Positions 14,178 through 16,612 of a stretch of 16,612 bases of DNA are shown here, piece by piece. This stretch comes from Candidatus Izemoplasma sp. (GTDB taxonomy: Bacteria > Bacillota_I > Bacilli_A > Izemoplasmatales > Izemoplasmataceae): positions 1 through 16,612 of the forward strand of contig JAIPGE010000009.1 of NCBI GenBank assembly GCA_021736285.1. Reading direction: 5' to 3'. Within the stretch, counting starts at the first letter, position 1; every line of letters starts with the position of its first letter. The translations under genes were made by a program, and so were the position numbers. Below the pieces are notes generated by a model. That model did not search any database. It was not told where the DNA came from and saw nothing but the letters and a program-made list of their open reading frames with translations.

Positions 14178-15105
14178 TGACTTTCGCCTCTTTTCTTGCT
14201 CTTCTTAACGATAGATATTCTTTTATGTTTGATCGATTTACTATAATTAAGAATATTATCGAAATTAATAATATAAATACGAACAATACATAGGCAATTG
14301 CCGCCGCATAACCAAAGTTACCATATTTAAAAGCATGATTAAACAGATAGAGAATAACCGTATTCAATCCACCTTCTGGTGCTCCATATCCATCTGTAAT
14401 CAACAATGGAATATCAAAGAGTTGAAGACCACCAATTAAACCTGTAATTGCAACATATATTAAAATAGGTTTAATCAAAGGAAGTTTGATATGACGCATA
14501 ATGGCTAAACGTCCTGCACCATCAATAACTGCTGATTCAATCGTCTCTTTATTAACAGCTTGAATCGCTGCCATAAATAAAATAAATGAATTACCAAACC
14601 ACATCCATGTTTGGATATTAGATACGGACAATTGAGCCAACATTGATTTTTCTAGCCAAGGTATCGTCTTAGTAATTAAGTTAAATCTAAATAGTAATGT
14701 GTTAACGACACCGTAATCCTTATTGAGTAATTTAACAAAAATTAAAGCCACACTCGCAGCAGCAATTAAATTAGGTAGATAAAATACAATCCTAAAGACT
14801 TTTAATCCTTTGATCCGATATTTCAAATCTGAAAAAATCATTACTAAGATAAATGCTAGTCCAAGTTGGAGGACAATATTCACTCCCCAAATGCGAATTG
14901 TATTAGTCAATGCTTTCCAAAACTTAGCATCACCAAAGACCAACTTATAATTTTTTAAACCAATCCAAATCGGATCAACAAATCCATTATAATCTGTAAA
15001 ACTCAAATATAATGTGTAAAAAATTGGATATATACTAAAAATCAAGAACACTAAAAAGAAAGGTGTAATAAATATATATCCATATTTTGCATATTGTTTT
15101 TCCAT
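14170..15105 (-). CDS. ABC sugar permease, MalF-type
   Basis: This is the partner permease of the importer. The 311 residues start with a short cytoplasmic N-terminus, then Y-G-Y-I-F-I-T-P-F-F-L-V-F, a common opening of CUT1 MalF-like permeases, and show six membrane segments. The EAA loop is N-K-E-T-I-E-S-A-V-I-D-G-A-G then L-P-L-I-K-P (185-213). ATG 15105 is 4 bp after the GH94 stop, with AAAGG 9 nt upstream, so it is translationally linked to the phosphorylase. The C-terminus overlaps the next permease. Confidence 0.95.
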   Translation of the reverse strand: MEKQYAKYGYIFITPFFLVFLIFSIYPIFYTLYLSFTDYNGFVDPIWIGLKNYKLVFGDAKFWKALTNTIRIWGVNIVLQLGLAFILVMIFSDLKYRIKGLKVFRIVFYLPNLIAAASVALIFVKLLNKDYGVVNTLLFRFNLITKTIPWLEKSMLAQLSVSNIQTWMWFGNSFILFMAAIQAVNKETIESAVIDGAGRLAIMRHIKLPLIKPILIYVAITGLIGGLQLFDIPLLITDGYGAPEGGLNTVILYLFNHAFKYGNFGYAAAIAYVLFVFILLISIIFLIIVNRSNIKEYLSLRRARKEAKVNG

Positions 15106-15109
15106 GTTA

Positions 15110-16612
15110 TCAAGCCTTTCTATTTAAATAAATAATTAATTTATCGACAGTTAACTGGCCATTGATGATTACCCCTTCTGTAGATTCTTCAAATGGTATA
15201 GATTGATTGTCGGCCATAACCTTAGTTATAATATAGTCCTCATAATCAAGGTCTTCAGTATTGATATATTCAAACGTTATCGAACGATTGTTCACCATTG
15301 TCTTAATGCTTGCTTTCGTATGGTGAAAATCACTTTTAACCAATTTTGGATTTAATAAAATGTTTCCCCATTGCCCTTGAATACCGAAAACTTGCGTCAC
15401 TAACGTAAGCAAATACCAACTAGCTGACCCTGTTAAGTATGTGTACATCCCTCGACCCATTGGATCAACGTACTCAGGTAACCCTGGGTATATTTTGGCT
15501 TTTTCAATATCACTAACATATTCATAAATCGTTGTAAAAACTTTATGACCTTCTTTAACATAACCTCGATGATATAACGCATATGCATACATCATTGCCA
15601 TATGAGTAAACATCGCACCATTTTCTTTATGACCATAACCAAAACCAAATAGTCGACCCATGTTGGTTTTGATCTCATTAAATGGTGTGTTTAATCGATA
15701 CCCACCAACAGTTATATCAAATAAGTATCGATCAGCCGACGCAATAATTTTTTCAACTTGTTTGTCAGTTGCGGCAGAAGACATTATCGTGAAAACTTGT
15801 GGTGTTAATGTCATATCTTTATCTATTACATTATCTAGGCGATTGCCATTGTTATCGTAATACCCATTAAACCAACCATCTTCTTCTTTTTCTAACCATT
15901 CATTTTCTCTTACTTGCTGTAATAAATATGTACCCAGTTCAGTTAACTTTTTTGATAGTGCTAAACACTCATAAGGTTGGGTATTAAGTTTTTTGGTATT
16001 AATCGCATCAAAATATGTATCTAACATCTTTTGTTTTAAAGAAATATTGTTATAATCAATCGTTTTTAGTAGTGTGTTCAATTGTTCTAGAAGTTTCACT
16101 GTATGATAACCCTTTTTATATAAGGTCATTAAAATTTTGCCCAGTTTCACTAAGTTATTCCCATAAAAAGCTGTAAAAGCAACTGATTCTCCTCGCTCTT
16201 TTGCCATATCTAATCCATCATTCCAATCAGCGTCTTCTAAGCGTAAGTTATTATGTTCACCAACGTTAAAAAATGGAATAATGTTTTCAACTAATAAGTG
16301 TTCTAAAATCGTTCCAGCATAGTGTGTAGGTGTCCATTCTTTTCTAGTTTGTTTGGTGTAATGGGTAAATTGATCTTCAAAATAAGAAACGATTTCAAAC
16401 AATAGATCAATGTCTCCTGTTTTATCAATATAAAGTTGGGTGGTTAATAATGGCCAAGCACCGTGGTCCATCCATACACGTGATATATTGTTACGATCAG
16501 ATTTAAATTCCCCTAATCTATCTCCAATAATTGTCGCGTTACTTCCATCAATCCGAACACCTTTAAAATTATTGATTAGTGCTTCTCTTACTGTCGTTGA
16601 GTCCATTAAAAT
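15110..16612 (-). CDS. GH94 glycoside phosphorylase, C-terminal part (5' end outside window)
   Basis: This is the C-terminal 500 residues of a family 94 (inverting) glycoside phosphorylase; the frame is open through the window edge, so the start lies to the right. GH94 enzymes cleave beta-glucosides with phosphate to give alpha-glucose 1-phosphate. Numbered from the Met at 16606, visible motifs are R-V-W-M-D-H-G-A-W-P (43-52), D-A-D-W-N-D-G-L-D-M (125-134) holding the catalytic general-acid Asp, G-Y-G-H-K-E-N-G-A-M-F-T-H (323-335), D-P-M-G-R-G-M-Y (381-388) and T-G-S-A-S-W (392-397) near the phosphate site, followed by a small beta-rich C-terminal domain. S-N-A-T-I-I-G and the R-N-N-I-S-R-V-W-M-D-H-G style recall 1,2-beta-oligoglucan phosphorylase rather than cellobiose phosphorylase; this is from memory of the family and is a hypothesis. 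The enzyme is cytoplasmic and heads the ABC permease genes in one operon. Confidence 0.9.
   Translation of the reverse strand: MLMDSTTVREALINNFKGVRIDGSNATIIGDRLGEFKSDRNNISRVWMDHGAWPLLTTQLYIDKTGDIDLLFEIVSYFEDQFTHYTKQTRKEWTPTHYAGTILEHLLVENIIPFFNVGEHNNLRLEDADWNDGLDMAKERGESVAFTAFYGNNLVKLGKILMTLYKKGYHTVKLLEQLNTLLKTIDYNNISLKQKMLDTYFDAINTKKLNTQPYECLALSKKLTELGTYLLQQVRENEWLEKEEDGWFNGYYDNNGNRLDNVIDKDMTLTPQVFTIMSSAATDKQVEKIIASADRYLFDITVGGYRLNTPFNEIKTNMGRLFGFGYGHKENGAMFTHMAMMYAYALYHRGYVKEGHKVFTTIYEYVSDIEKAKIYPGLPEYVDPMGRGMYTYLTGSASWYLLTLVTQVFGIQGQWGNILLNPKLVKSDFHHTKASIKTMVNNRSITFEYINTEDLDYEDYIITKVMADNQSIPFEESTEGVIINGQLTVDKLIIYLNRKA

Noticed and set aside
15660..15860. Plus-strand open frame of 66 codons
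   Set aside because: It is antisense to conserved GH94 motifs.

Overview
The window comes from an AT-rich, low-GC Gram-positive-type bacterium (Bacillota or a free-living Mollicutes relative such as Acholeplasma or Izemoplasma; this is an inference from base composition, gene order and protein style). UGA is a normal stop: it ends four genes here, one before a strong terminator and two in ATGA stop/start overlaps. The standard bacterial code therefore applies. No tRNA, rRNA, CRISPR array or insertion sequence was seen.

Layout from left to right. (1) 1-489 (+) is the tail of an MFS transporter, ending at a bidirectional terminator. (2) 529-4273 (-) is a two-gene sugar operon: a GPH/MFS_2 glycoside symporter followed by a GH3 beta-glucosidase. 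The symporter carries an in-frame UGA near its start and a one-base frameshift near its end, so it looks like a recent pseudogene; the GH3 gene is intact. (3) 4274-4444 is a divergent promoter region with inverted repeats. (4) 4445-5707 (+) is an OFA-like MFS transporter closed by a second convergent terminator. (5) 5783-10710 (-) is a housekeeping block: a CNNM/CorC-type membrane protein, then ecfA1-ecfA2-ecfT-truA with overlapping ends. The TruA protein carries an extra NTF2-like domain of about 100 residues at its N-terminus. (6) 10961-16612 (-) is a carbohydrate locus: a GH94 glycoside phosphorylase (partial, continuing past the right edge), two ABC sugar permeases, a DUF624/YesL-like membrane protein, and a substrate-binding lipoprotein with its own promoter and two LacI/CcpA-type operator candidates.

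How the genes work together. The binding lipoprotein and two permeases import an oligosaccharide. No ABC ATPase is present, so a shared MsmK/MalK-type ATPase elsewhere is expected. The GH94 enzyme would phosphorolyse the sugar in the cytoplasm. The remembered motif style of the GH94 fragment resembles 1,2-beta-oligoglucan (sophoro-oligosaccharide) phosphorylases more than cellobiose phosphorylase. Listeria innocua has a comparable GH94 + GH3 + ABC cluster, so beta-1,2-glucan or another beta-glucan oligosaccharide is a reasonable, unproven substrate. The GH3 enzyme would release glucose from short products. The ecfA1A2T genes form the shared energising module of a group II ECF vitamin transporter whose S components lie elsewhere.

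The most notable points are the NTF2-like-TruA fusion, the doubly broken symporter in front of an intact glycosidase, and the compact operator arrangement at the binding-protein promoter.
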